This document shows positions 11,035-22,984 of a stretch of 64,000 bases of DNA, piece by piece. The DNA comes from Crocodylus rhombifer (taxonomy: Eukaryota; Chordata; Crocodylia; Crocodylidae), in contig JAVSML010001075.1 of the NCBI GenBank assembly GCA_038503035.1, positions 330,101 to 394,100 on the forward strand, given 5' to 3'. Each line of letters opens with the position of its first letter. The first letter of the stretch is position 1. A program made the position numbers and the translations under genes. The notes under the pieces are model-generated. The model made no database searches. It saw only the letters and a list, made by a program, of their open reading frames with translations, and was not told the origin of the DNA.

Positions 11035-14000
11035 ACTGGGGCCCATATTAGAAGCAGCAGGTCTTGGCTACCCATATAAAATCTCCTTCTGAAAGGTGGT
11101 GGGATGAGAAAAAGGTTTCAGACCGTGGTGGGAGGTAAAAGGATGGGAGGTTGTCAGCTTCCTCTCTCTTCAGACCCTTCCCTCAGCGGGACAGGAGCCT
11201 CATCCTGTTCATTGTGTAACGGCTCTTTGTTATATGTGTGCGTGCATCTTTAATCCCTTTAAGGAGATTTCATGGAGAACATTTTCACATAAAGGGTGTC
11301 ATTTTGCTTTTTCTTCTGGAGTTCCCACCAGTGTTTGTCTGCTCATGCTTGATATTTTTAACCATCAAGCTTGGCCCCTCCTAAGAAAAGAAGAAAGGGG
11401 ATCGGTCTCCGTCATTGTCGGTCACAGCTTCATAATGGCTATTGGTATATATGGACTGGAGCGTAATTGGTTAATAAGGGATTGAATAGCAGGGTTTAGG
11501 AGCTAAGGGAAGCTCCAGAGGGATTTCAAGGTTGTGTTCGGGTTCTGGTTTGGAAAGGTTCTGCTATGACAACAACCTACAGAGAAACCAAACAAATAAG
11601 ATCTTATTTTAAAAACAAATCCTCTGCCCAAAGCAAGTAGCTTTGTTCAGGCAGAAGAGCCAATATATGCTGTGTGGCACAACCTTTGCTGGTAGGCATG
11701 AATATTGGCAGCTGCAGGGGACATACAGGAAGCTGCAGCCAAGAGGGGAAAAGAAAAAAAAGAAAGAAACCAGAGTTAATTTGTAACAGAGCAAACAGGC
11801 ACATGGTAAAAAGCTTGAGTCTATAACTGACATGAACAAAGGTGGATGGGTTCCCTCTGGGACTCCTAAGGGTCAATCTCTTGGTTAGTCTTTAATCAGA
11901 TTTCAGACTCCCCTGGCTTTTCAGTTGGTGCAAAGAGTTGTCAGGAACACAGCTAGTGGAATGGGAATTTCCACTCCCCACTCATCGAGGAGATCAATCT
12001 TCCGACTTTTGGGCCACAAGGCTTCCCCACATCTGTGTCTACCTCACAGCTAGAATTTTGGGAATTATCAGTCAGTCTGGTTATGGTTTTGGAAGTTAAA
12101 TACTTTACATTTTTTAGTGTTTGTTGAAAAAATGATTTGCCAGGTGATAGGAATCAGTTGTATTATGTTATATTACTCAGCTGAGCAGAAGGTGAATTGA
12201 TGAATTTTAATGTAAAGCCAGTGGGTTGGCCTGGTTTCTCATTCTGGGTTCTGAAAACTGTATCCAGAGCCAGTTTCACTGGATGCAAAGACACATGGTG
12301 TGAATATAACAAGAATCCTGCTTCGTACAAAGGAGAAATTGCTGAGTGGCCTCTTCTATCTGTTTGTGTGCATCATGTGTACACAAAAATTTCTTTCATT
12401 GGTGTCTTCAGTGGAACTAGATTATAGCCCAGGGATTTTCCTGTTTCTATTTTCTCACTGCTGCTTTGCATCTGCTTCTTAAGTAAAATTGGGTGATAGG
12501 ATATTCTCTATGAATTTGGTTAACAATACAAAGGTACTTAGTGTTTTCCTATTGCTTGGAGTTACTAAGGGAATCTTATGACTCAGAGATCACTGGGGAG
12601 TCACTTACATCCCACCATTCTGTTGAGCATTTCATTGTTTGTCAGTTCTTAGCAAAAGAGAATTTTAGGGGACCCCATTTAGAGACCATTTGGGCATTGG
12701 AAGTGAATCAGACCTATTTCTTTATTTTTATCTGGGATTGTCTCATGATGATGCTAATTAGGTAGAGAGGAAATTCAAGAAAAGATACTTTCTTCAGGAC
12801 CAGTCTAGCTGGAAGAGTAATTTCCTGGGAATTATACAGATCTAACTTTAGAAAGGAGCTTGCCACACTAGGAAAAAAAACTTCCTAAGCAGCAGGGTTG
12901 CACTTTGACTTTCATCATTTACTTGCAATTTCCCTTGAAAATATCAACTAAATGTTCATCTTAATAAGGAATGTTACTTTCCACGTACACAATCAGAACA
13001 ATGCAACATCAGGTAGACGACCCTAAGGTGCAAGCTATGATTTTATACATAGCAAAACTTGTCTTTTCTGGCCAATAAAGCAACCTGCACATATCTTTTG
13101 ACTCTGAGGTGAGGGTTTTTAAGTGAGGTGAAAGGATGGTAAATAAAATTTAAGATTACCAAAACTGGACCTGACTATCATTTCCACAGGAGCTTGGAGT
13201 GGGCACATCAGCAGTGCAAGTTAGCTCATAGAAGGAGGAAAAAGGGAAGAAATGAAACTTTATACCATTTTTCAGTTTTCTGATATTTGGACTAACTAGG
13301 AATTGTCAGTTCCCATTGCCGAAGCTTTTCCAACAGCCAGACTACCTGGAATGCAACAGAGCTTTTGCTGTGCTATCATTCCCTGTCCCTACCATGAGAA
13401 GGGGGTGTAATATGCGACTCATTCTATCAACTCCATGCCACTTAGGGAATTCCTCCACACTTGGGGTATTTTGTGGTGGCCAAGTCCACCAGTTTATAGC
13501 CCCTTGCAGTGTAAAGGGACCATTCCCTAGCTGCCACTCAAACCTTTGTGTACATTTTAAAGGGGTTTACAGAGGGGGGTTACCTGCTTTCACGTAAGAC
13601 ACTTAAAACTAGAGCTACTGTAGTTTGTTGATTGGTATTTCCATGTCCCCAAATCTGCCACTAGCCATGTGTTTTCAAGCAGCTGTACAGTAAGAAAACT
13701 GTTGTATGCTCAGCTTGCTCTGTCATTCTCACTCACACAAATGCGCTCATGTATACACTCTCACACTTGGGGTTGTACTGTTGAGAAGCATTGTTGATTG
13801 AATTTTTTTTTTCAGAATTGAGTAATCCTGATTTGTAGTGTAGAACTGAACAAAAAACTTAATTACTCTATGCCTTGCTTTTTGATCCATAGAATACTGG
13901 CCTACCTTGCAAATTTACATGGCTCCCAAAAATGTGAGGTGGCATTTACTTAAAATGTTGAGCATAATTATTAAACTAGGTAGCACTTATATTTCTATCC

Positions 14001-15524
14001 AGAAAACTCCAGAAAAAATCCTTCCAAACTCACTTTGACATAGAAATGAGGGATGGGGAAGGTGTATAAGAAAGCAATTTGAGATGAACTACTTTAGCTA
14101 AATCAGAGATCTGGGATTTTGAAATGTTAACTATTTTGCTCATTTGACAATTTTTTTCTCATCCTTTTTTTTACTCAAGAACAGTGAAGTCTAGCAACTT
14201 CCAGTTCGGTTCATCATGGAGGTATAGTGCCTTTTGCAGAGATCATAAATAAATGGACCTTGCTGTATTTGGGAAAATCCTTTCTGGAAATTAGGAGCTT
14301 CAGGACACTCTCATGGTATGTGGCTGACTTAATGTTCCCCTCCAGACCTAGCAAGATTCACAAAGGATCTGGTCAAGCTAGCAAGTGTATCAGGCAATTG
14401 ACAGAAGAGATATGGTGCCGTATTTTAATGTTCCGTCACCTTTTTTAAAGCACAGGCATTGCAAGGCTTGGAGTGATATTGCCTATTGCTTTGCAGCCAG
14501 CCAGAGTCAAACAGTTTGATTTTTCTTGCTGTTGTATAGCTTGACTTTAGGTGTGTGTGTGTTTGTTTGTTTGTTTTAAATTTCTTGATGATACAATTGT
14601 TTATTTAAGTGAATTTTCAGAGCATTGCATCAGGTGACACATCTGTAAGGCCAGGACAATGTAACTGCCAGATTATTAGAATTTTATCCAGTTTTGTTTT
14701 CATATACAGTGGTCCCTTTAACACATCTATTTGCTAGGCAGGTATTAGCTCAAAGGGATTTCCTTTGAAGACATTGACTTGCTAATGGTATCAGCAGAGG
14801 GCATAAGGAGTTATGCCAAACACATAATTTTCCTCACATGGCAATGACAATTTTCTCTGGGGCTTATAGAAACAAGTGCACAGCAAATTTCCATCAGCAG
14901 TAGCAGCTCTGCTCTTCTACTCAGTGCAGGTTTGACTGTGTTCCAGGATAGGCTGGTGTATGTGTAACTCTATCTTTTCCATTGATTAGAAAGGAAAGCG
15001 CAACCATGTCTCCTGCAAAGGAAGCATGGCCAAGGATTCCATCCCCCCTCGCCTTTGGCTTCAGAGCAATTTAAAATCATAAGTGTGTATGGGCAGAGGA
15101 TTAATCCTCTTGGAGTCATGGAGACAAGGCAGAGATATTTTGCTGGCATTCTGGAGAGAAATAAACTGCTACCAGTTGGCAGGTTGTTTTTTGTTTATTT
15201 ATCCATTTCTCCCTTCCTCTTCTCAGTCTTTCTCTTAATGTCTGTCAAATCACCATCTCTTTTTCCCCTCATTCTTACCTCCTCCCCTTCTGCACTCCAG
15301 CCAAGTCCAGTCCAGTTCAGGCTAGACCACAAGCTGCCAAAATGTTTCTGAAGGCACTTCAGGTCAGAGCTGTCAGATTCAGAGAAGAGTTGGAGTTTTG
15401 TGAGCTTTTGAAGCTCTGCCAGTTTTTCTTTCACTTAACAGGCGCTGAAGCCTGAAGGCAGGAGGAGCTGACTGTGCCAGCGTTCCTGCAAGGAACTCGT
15501 ATGGACTCAGGGGGTGTTTATACA

Positions 15525-15800
15525 CGTGCTCCAAGAGGTGTGTGCAGGGGGCTTTAATTGGAGTGGGTCCAACATCTGCTCTAATTAAAGCATCTGGAGC
15601 ATCTCATGTATCAACGTCCCCACGTTTAAAAATGGCAGCAGGGTTGCTTTAACTAAAGCTCGTTTGATGAGCTTTAAGTGTGGGGATGCTGATACATGAG
15701 ATGCTGGAGTTTGCTGGAGTGCGGTAAATACCATGCTCCAGCAGACTCAATTAACAGAGCCTGCTTCAATGCGCTCCTGCTCTTTGCTAGGGCAGAAACC
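15525..15800. mobile_element. Three-hairpin MITE-like element
   Basis: Three inverted repeats follow each other: 15551-15591 (arms GCTTTAATTGGAG and CTCTAATTAAAGC), a large central one at 15594-15709 (arms near CATCTCATGTATC and GATACATGAGATG), and 15712-15743 (TGCTGGAG and CTCCAGCA). The loop of the central hairpin (AATGGCAGCAGGGTTGCTTT) resembles that of the element at 44669-44753. No coding capacity. Confidence 0.6.
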
Positions 15801-16330
15801 TGGGTTTTGTTTAATCAGTTATACTCATCTAGCTATAAAATATAGTGTGCAGCATGCCCCTTGACAGTCACATGTGCTTTTTGAATTAACCTGTAAAGGT
15901 CATTTTAGAGTGTCTACCTATTAGATACAGGTCCTTTAGTTTCCAATGAATGTGACATCTAGATACTACCATGATCTCTAGCAGGTGGCAAAGAATTAGA
16001 TTTCTACTTTAACCCCTTTGTACATAAGAAACAGAGGAGACTTAGCAGATACTCCATCAGAGTTGCTGTCATTTGGAAGAGACTGGGAGTCAAAGGTCCC
16101 AGTAGAGAGTCAGGGGATGAAATTCCATCTCTTGGTAAAAGTTTCCTGCATTCTAGCCTCTGCACAAGTTATTTCTGAGCCCATAATGGTTATCATAACT
16201 GCCCATACTCACTGAGCTATAAAGAGCAAGATTTAATTCATTGCATTGTGAAATATGTTTAAGGTATATATGAATTCAGTATGAAATGTGTAATATTAAA
16301 TCCATTTCTCTTCCCAGTGCCAAGATATTT

Positions 16331-16427
16331 TCCCAGCCACCTTTGGAAGCATGGCCAGCACCCCCCAAAATCCAATCCTAAATCCCAGTTTATTAAAACA
16401 TGAGACCTTCTTTAATTTACTTCTCTA
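16331..16427 (-). repeat. Unclassified repeat, inverted copy
   Basis: Reverse-complement copy of 8843-8940. It ends exactly where the inverted-repeat transposon at 16428 begins, so that insertion or a shared breakpoint defines the boundary. Confidence 0.7.
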
Positions 16428-17358
16428 TGGCGCATCTGCACACACAAATAATGTGGGATCAGTTCACTCATTAGTAGTTTATTAGTAAACTACTCTAGAG
16501 TAACTGTCCCAGGCATACATCTACACATGCAGGGATGAAGGAGAAGATTTGCTGCTCCTAGCAGTAGACTGCTCCTGTTCCTTGTGACCCTGCACTGGGC
16601 CCCTGCAACAGCCAGGGGAAACTCTAGGCTCCCCCTGGGTGCTAGCCCAAGGGGTGGCATGGAGCACAGGGCCAGGAGACACTTGTTTCCTGGTGGGGGC
16701 TAGGACATTGCTTCCTGCCCCTGGGAGCTGCCTGCTGCTGTGGCAGGCTCCACCACTCGAGCCTGGGTGGGGACAATGTTTCCCTGCCCCGGCAGCAGGG
16801 AGCTTTCAGGTTCCACTCCACGATTGTGGGGCCCCATCTGGGAATTGCTTATCTCCCAGTCCAAGCTCTGTGGCCATGCGGAAGAATCTCCCAGCTCTGG
16901 CGCTGCAACCATGGAGCTGGTGCTGGGATATGGGGATCTCCCAGGCTGGGCCCCGTGACTGCAGAGCTGGAAGATAAGGATCTCCCAAATCTGGCCCTGC
17001 AATCACAGAGTGGGGTCTGGGAGCTCCCTGCTGCCAGGACAGGGGGATATTGTCCCCACCTGGGCTCCAGTGGCAGAGCCTGCCTCAGCAGCAGGTAGCT
17101 CGTGGGGGCAGAAGCAATCTCCTGTCCCCTGCTGCCTGGCTGACCAGAGCAAATGTGCTCCTAGTCAGACATCTACATCTGCATTACTGCACAGTGAGTA
17201 ACTGAGAGTAAATTTGCTACTTGTATTTACAGGTAGCAATTATACTCGAAATTAGAGCAAACTGCTGTGCAGTAACCATCTACATGTGTAGATGGTAATA
17301 CTTACTGCACAGTTGTTAGATCTAATTTTGAGTAAAGCATCTCATGTAGATGTGCCCT
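16428..17358. mobile_element. GC-rich inverted-repeat transposon with minisatellite core, copy 1
   Basis: Ends are TGGCGCATCTGCACA on the left and TGTAGATGTGCCC on the right, imperfect inversions of each other. The interior (16848-17025) has about four diverged units built round ATCTCCCA...CTGCA..CATGGAGCTG. A GC-rich block (17030-17160) and an AT-rich right arm with GCAGTAA and TTTGCTACTTG follow. All these parts recur in order at 48.88-50.39 kb. No reading frame resembles a transposase. Confidence 0.65.
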
Positions 17359-19700
17359 GTAAGTAGCTAATGTAGTTCCGTGTAGCTCAGGGGTAGAAGC
17401 TGTTCTCATAAAGACTCCAAGGGCACGTCCAAGCATGCACTTGCAGCAGCTCAAATAGCAGTGGCACAAATGTGTGCTGGAGATTTGTGCCTTAGCACAT
17501 GTGCCTGAACATGCATTTTGGTGTTGGGCAAAATGTGACACTTGGGGAAAACTGACCCTGCCCAACTCCTCTTCGATCTTCGGTATAAAAAGCTGCCCTT
17601 GTGAGCACCTGGTGAGGGCTACTTTCCCTCAGGAGCTTCTGAGGCTCAGCTAGTTGGTATCTGGGGACTCTAGCCTCTTGTGCCAACTGGACTGCCAAAG
17701 CAGCCCTAACCTAGAGTGGCCCTGCACCCTCTACCCACTGCAGCAATCTGGCAGTGGGGGCTGCTGCCTGGCTGTGACCCGCTGCCAACTGCACAGCTGC
17801 CTGGGCTATGGTATATGGGCACTGTAGCCAAACCTCCTATACCTCTGGGCCAGCTGCCAGTGGGCTGTGGCTGCACAGTTGGACTTTTGGCAGCACTGCT
17901 GTCATGTTTCCTGGTGTTGCTGCCCTGCCATCTGGGCAGCTATCACCTGGAAGATGTGCTCATTGTGGTGGCCCGCTTTGAACCACTGAAGCATGTCCTT
18001 CTGGTCCCCAATGGCCAGGAGGTCAGCCACCTCATCTGCCCTCTATCTGGGTCCCCTGTGTCGGCCCTGAGCAGACTCCTCTGCCCAGGTCCTGCCACTT
18101 GCCTCACCAGCAGGGATCCTGGTGTTCCCTGTTTAAAAATTCTATGATACAAAACCCAAATTCTCTCATTAAAGTCCCCAAAATCCATGTTCTTCTGTGA
18201 TTAAAATGAAACATCACTATATATATATAAAGAGATCAGTTGGGCAAAGTTTTATAGATATATTTTCAATTTTAAAGCAATTTGGAAGCCTACTAGTGCC
18301 TCTATCATCATAATAAAATGAATTCTATACACTTTGGTGTTTGCTTTTGGTTTTTTTATCATAGAAAAATCAGAGCTGCCCTTGTCCCCCTCACTCACCA
18401 GGATGTGGAGACAGCTGCAGCTGGACCCACAGCTGCTTTGTGGCCCTGAGCAGCACTTATATGCCAGAACCCTGCCCCTGCCTGTGCCCTTGCCCCTTAC
18501 TCCTGATCTGCAGCCCCTGCCTGCCCCCCACTAGCTCTCTCCCAGCAGCAGCTCTATCCCAGCACCAGGACATGAGTCCAGCTGCAGCTGTCCCATCTGC
18601 TGCTTTGTGGTTCCAGCGATCCCCATGTCTTTCCTGGGAAACCCTCGACTGGGGCTCAAGGACTGGGCTGGACAAGTCACTTCCTTTCCAGGCTGCCCCC
18701 CCCCACCCTGCACAGGCTGCTCTAGGGGGGCAGGACGGCTCTAAGCCTGGCTCTGGTGGCCTCTCCTACCAAAGCGCTCCTCCATCCCTGACCCGCATCT
18801 CTCTCTCACACACACATGCACCCCTGCTGCCTCCTCTACCCCTCTCCACAGTCCATCACACCCCACAAGTGGTTCCTTGGACCAGGAGCCCCTCCAGGAT
18901 AGGGCCGCATGTCCCAGCACTGGTGTGAGCATGGGACAGGGCTTCAGTGAAGCAGTTGCTTCTGCAGCTGTAGCTCCTGCCAGCGAGTCTTGTCCCATCT
19001 GGCAGCTGGGCATGCAGGGTGCAAAATTTGTGTGTGTGTGTGTGGGAGGGGGTTGTGGGGGTTTGAGCGGGGATGGGGTTTGTGGGGATAGGGCTTGTCC
19101 AGGGGTGTGGCTTGGGGTGGGAGTTTGTGGGTGGATTGTGGGGGAGTTCATGGGTGTGGGGTTTGTAAGTGGGTATCTAGGTGGACGTGGGATTTGTGGA
19201 GGGGTGTGGGGGATACATGGAGGTGCTATGAGTGGGGGCAGCAGCTCTCATGGCCTACTGCAGGCAGAACTCCAGGTGATATGTGGTGCCTCCTGAGACC
19301 CAGGGGCTACATGTGATGCACAGAGCCAGCCTGGCTCACTGGCGCACACCTTCAGGCAGGATCAGATCAGCTCTTGCTGCCACCAGGGCTCCCAGAACTG
19401 CAGGTAAGAGCTGCACACCATTGGGCCAGGCAGGCTTCTGCCTCCATGTGCCCCACACACCATTGGGCTGGGCCTGAAGGCCTGATGCTGGCTGCTTCCA
19501 CTGGGGGTATGTTCCACCCCCACAGTCTACCTCCCCATCTCCACAGTCCACCCACCCCCATATCCCTGCTTACCTGGGACAGAGCCTGGGTCCCAGGCTG
19601 CTCCAAGACACTGCTGCCAACCATGTCCTGCTTTTATTTGCTCCAGCATACTGCCTCAGGGGCACACAGCAGACATAGACACATTGAGGCTGGGTGCTAG
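17359..19700. repeat. GC-rich unclassified repeat-like region with a G-rich minisatellite
   Basis: This 2.3 kb is much more GC-rich than its surroundings and carries long accidental open frames with low-complexity products. 17422 opens with GGGCACGTCCAAGCATGC, like a transposon terminus, but no partner end was found. 19026-19240 is a (GT)n run that grades into GGGGTTTGTGGG-type units. I see no gene. Confidence 0.4.
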
Positions 19701-21062
19701 AGTGTCTCTTTGGAGGATCCAGGCTCCGATTGTTTCGGGGCAAGCCTCAGGAGCACACCTTGTGCCACATTTTTCCAGCATGGTTTTTTTTATACTGGGA
19801 TTTCGTGGTATCAACCTTAGAGTGTGCTGCAAATATGTAGCTCAGGGAACATTTTTTCATTCCTAGCATGCCTCCTGTGTCATTTCAAACTGCTCTGAGA
19901 TGCTGGAACAGGCACATGCTCACTCACTCATCTGGATACAGCCCAAGACTCCAATGCTCACAAATTCAGGTGATGCAACACAGTGGAAGCTCCCAGATAG
20001 CTGGATGGATAAACACTTACATTTATCAAAGAATCATATTTGGGAAAAGGAAAGGTTAAGCAAGTATAATGAAAGTCAAAAGCAGTTGTTTACAACCTTT
20101 CCCATACTGGAGGCTCTGTTTGTGTTCTCCGTCTGTCTGCCAGGAAGGGTTGATTGGTCTGTGCCTTCTCACATGTTTGTAACCCTCACAAAGAGAACCT
20201 GTGGTCTTGAGGATTACAAGAATCACCTTTGGCAATATCTACACAGTAATTTTACTATGCCCAGCAGCAGCAACCTTGAGCACATCATGCTGCTCCAGGT
20301 AGGTTGCCTGCTAAACCAGAAGCAGTGTAGCTACATCTGCAATGTACTTGGGTAGGCTAACTGCACATGCTGCTTAGCTCACCTGAAATATTGCACAGAG
20401 GCAGTTGCATTGCTTCTAGGCAGATCCCTCCTGGAGTACACAAAACTATATAGGCATGACAATTCAGTAGTCTTTTAACTTACTTGTAACCTTTGGATTT
20501 TTCAGATAAATGAGCTTCAAGAGGAGCAACCTTTGTATAGACTTAGTGTTGCACACTATTTTCCTGCAGATTCTTGAACACAAACACTGCTATAATGAAT
20601 TTGAGTACTGATTTAGTCCACGTTATCTATGTTCACGTTAACAACTCTCCAGTTACCCTAGCTTGGATGAGAGTGGCCATACTGAAATCATACCTGAGAT
20701 GCACAGAGTGATTGTATTACCAGTGCAGAATGATTTTATTAGCCACTGACAACATGTTGTTACTTGAGACTTATAACCTAAGTAGGCCTGTTTACTCAAG
20801 TAAAAAGCGCCATCATACTTTTCTTAAAGCTTTTGAATATGTACCTGAGCAAACGTACCTTGGTCCAGGCTCTTGGGCATGCACACCCATGCTTACCAAG
20901 TCCAGCTGTTAGTTTCCATGCTTCAGAGGCACACAATCCATATCTGTGCAATTGTGTCCACATTAGTGTTGCAGTTAGCAGGGTTTAGGATTAAAATGCC
21001 TGGGCGTGTATTCCATGTTGTTAGCATCTCGCTAACTTTGGCTTCTGTAGGAGCTGGTTTGT

Positions 21063-22829
21063 GATTTATAGTTTGTAGGGTCAGAAGGGACCTGAGCAGA
21101 TCATCTAGTCCGACCCCCTGCCATGGCAGGAAAGAATACTGGGGTCAAATGACCCCAGCAAGGTGTTCATCTAACCTCCTCTTAAACACCCCCAGGGTAG
21201 GAGCCTGCACCACTTCTCTTGGAAGCTGGTTCCAGACCCTAGCCGCCCTGACTGTGAAGTAGCGCCTCCTAATATCTAACCTAAACCTACCCTCTGCCAG
21301 CTTGTGACCATTATTCCTGGTTACTCCTGGCCGTGCTTGGGGAAACAGTGACTTCCCCAATGCCTGCTGATCCCCCCTGACTAGTTTATAACAGGCCACA
21401 AGATCCCCCCTCAGCCTTCTCTTGTGGAGGCTGAACAGGTTCAGGTCCTGCAGCCTGTCCTCATAGGGCCTGCCCTGTTGTCCCCTGATCATGCGAGTGG
21501 CCCTCCTCTGGACCCTCTCCATGCTGTCGACATCCCTCTTGAAGTGCGGCGCCCAGAATTGGACGCAATACTCCAGCTGCGGCCTGACCAGTGCCGCATA
21601 GAGGGGGAGGATCACCTCCTTGGACCTGCTCGAGATGCATCTGTGGATGCATGCCAAGGTGCGGTTGGCCTTCCTTACTGCCTCTCCACACTGCCGGCCC
21701 ATGTTCATCTTGGAGTCAATGATGACCCCCAGATCCCTTTCCACCTCCGTGCTGACAAGAGGGGAGTTCCCTAACCTGTAGGTATGGTGCCGGTTGTTGC
21801 TCCCGAGGTGCATCACCTTGCACTTGTCTGTGTTGAAACCCATCCTATTCTCGTCCGCCCACCCTTGTAACCTGTCTAGGTCTGATTGTAGCCTGTTGCA
21901 TCCTTCCAATGTACCCACGTCCCCCCACATCTTAGCGTCATCCGCAAATTTGAACAGGGTGCTTTTTACCCCCTCATCCAAATCGCTGATGAAGATGTTG
22001 AACAGTGCGGGCCCGAGGACCGAGCCCTGCGGAACCCCACTGCCCACGTCCTTCCAGGTTGAGAAGGACTCATCTACTACCACCCTCTGGGTGCGGCCCT
22101 TCAGCCAGCTGGTGACCCATTTGACTGTGTGGGTGTCTACACCACAGCCCCCCAGTTTCTTAATGAGAACGGGGTGAGAGACAGTGTTAAAAGTCTTCCG
22201 GAAGTCCAGGAAGATTATATCCACTGCTACCCCTGCGTCTAACGATCTGGTGATCTGATCGTAAAAGGCCACCAGGTTGGTCTGACAGGACCTTCCACTG
22301 ATGAACCCATGTTTGTTGCCCCTAAGTATGCAGTCCCCTGCTGGCCCCTTCTGGATGTGTGCCAGCATAATTTTCTCGAACAGCTTGCCTAGGATCGAGG
22401 TGAGACTAACCGGCCTATAGTTTCCCAGGTCTTCCTTTCTGCCTTTTTTGAAGATGGGGACCACATTGGCCCTCTTCCAGTCCTCCGGTACCTCACCAGA
22501 GCACCACGAGTGCTCATAAAGTTGTGCCAGGGGACTTGCAATGACCTCGGCCAGTTCCTTTAGAACTCTAGGGTGGAGATCATCCGGGCCGGCTGACTTG
22601 AATACGTCCAACCCCTCCAGAAGCTCCCTAACTAAATCCTCGCTAACCCGTGGCCCAGGTGTGCCTCCCCCAGGGCCGGAGGGGGGCCCAGCAGGGAGGT
22701 GGCTGTTCTGGTCCCTATTTAGGAAGACGGAGGCAAAGAAATTGTTAAACATGTTAACTTTGCCGTCTGGTGTGACGACCAAGTGATGCATTGTGGGAGA
22801 GCTGGGCTGCCCTTCCTTTGAAATGACCT
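21063..22829 (-). mobile_element. CR1 LINE, 5'-truncated, intact reverse transcriptase
   Basis: The 3' end lies near 21063 (plus-strand text GGGTCAGAAGGGACC...). The element runs leftward with respect to its own coding. The 5' truncation is between 22791 and about 22829, removing ORF1 and the endonuclease. The reverse transcriptase frame has no stop, so the copy is young. Confidence 0.93.
21145..22791 (-). CDS. CR1 ORF2 reverse transcriptase (548 residues, N-terminally truncated)
   Basis: The frame starts at an internal methionine and encodes NMFNNFFASVF, then EDWKRANVVPIFKKG and NYRPVSLTSILGK (RT fingers), GVPQGSVLGPALFN, the catalytic FADDAKMWG (the A-x-D-D equivalent), and the thumb/C-terminal segments LVRPQLEYCVQFW and LFSLHKRRLRGDLVACY. 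In a full CR1 this enzyme copies its own RNA at a nicked target site. The endonuclease is absent because the insertion is 5'-truncated, so the copy cannot move by itself. About 550 uninterrupted codons suggest recent insertion. It is a transposon frame, not a host gene, and its antisense frames are shadows. Confidence 0.92.
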   Translation of the reverse strand: MHHLVVTPDGKVNMFNNFFASVFLNRDQNSHLPAGPPSGPGGGTPGPRVSEDLVRELLEGLDVFKSAGPDDLHPRVLKELAEVIASPLAQLYEHSWCSGEVPEDWKRANVVPIFKKGRKEDLGNYRPVSLTSILGKLFEKIMLAHIQKGPAGDCILRGNKHGFISGRSCQTNLVAFYDQITRSLDAGVAVDIIFLDFRKTFNTVSHPVLIKKLGGCGVDTHTVKWVTSWLKGRTQRVVVDESFSTWKDVGSGVPQGSVLGPALFNIFISDLDEGVKSTLFKFADDAKMWGDVGTLEGCNRLQSDLDRLQGWADENRMGFNTDKCKVMHLGSNNRHHTYRLGNSPLVSTEVERDLGVIIDSKMNMGRQCGEAVRKANRTLACIHRCISSRSKEVILPLYAALVRPQLEYCVQFWAPHFKRDVDSMERVQRRATRMIRGQQGRPYEDRLQDLNLFSLHKRRLRGDLVACYKLVRGDQQALGKSLFPQARPGVTRNNGHKLAEGRFRLDIRRRYFTVRAARVWNQLPREVVQAPTLGVFKRRLDEHLAGVI

Positions 22830-22984
22830 AAGGAATGGCAGTTAATGTTATTTCAAGTGCATGGAAGGAAAGAAAACAAACCTTCCCTTTTAAGTTATGT
22901 GCTATGGCAAGGCCACACTTTTGTCTACTTGCCATGCCTTTATTATATCTCTTCATGTGGGTCTGTTCAGAAGCTGCAGCTAGC

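Noticed and set aside
17379..17400. CGTGTAGCTCAGGGGTAGAAG resembles a tRNA A-box region
   Set aside because: No B-box or cloverleaf follows within 80 bases; at most a decayed SINE head.
18440..18928. 162-codon plus-strand frame in GC-rich sequence
   Set aside because: Low-complexity product, no domain, no splice context; explained by base composition.
21424..21774. Plus-strand open frame antisense to CR1
   Set aside because: Shadow of the minus-strand reverse transcriptase frame.
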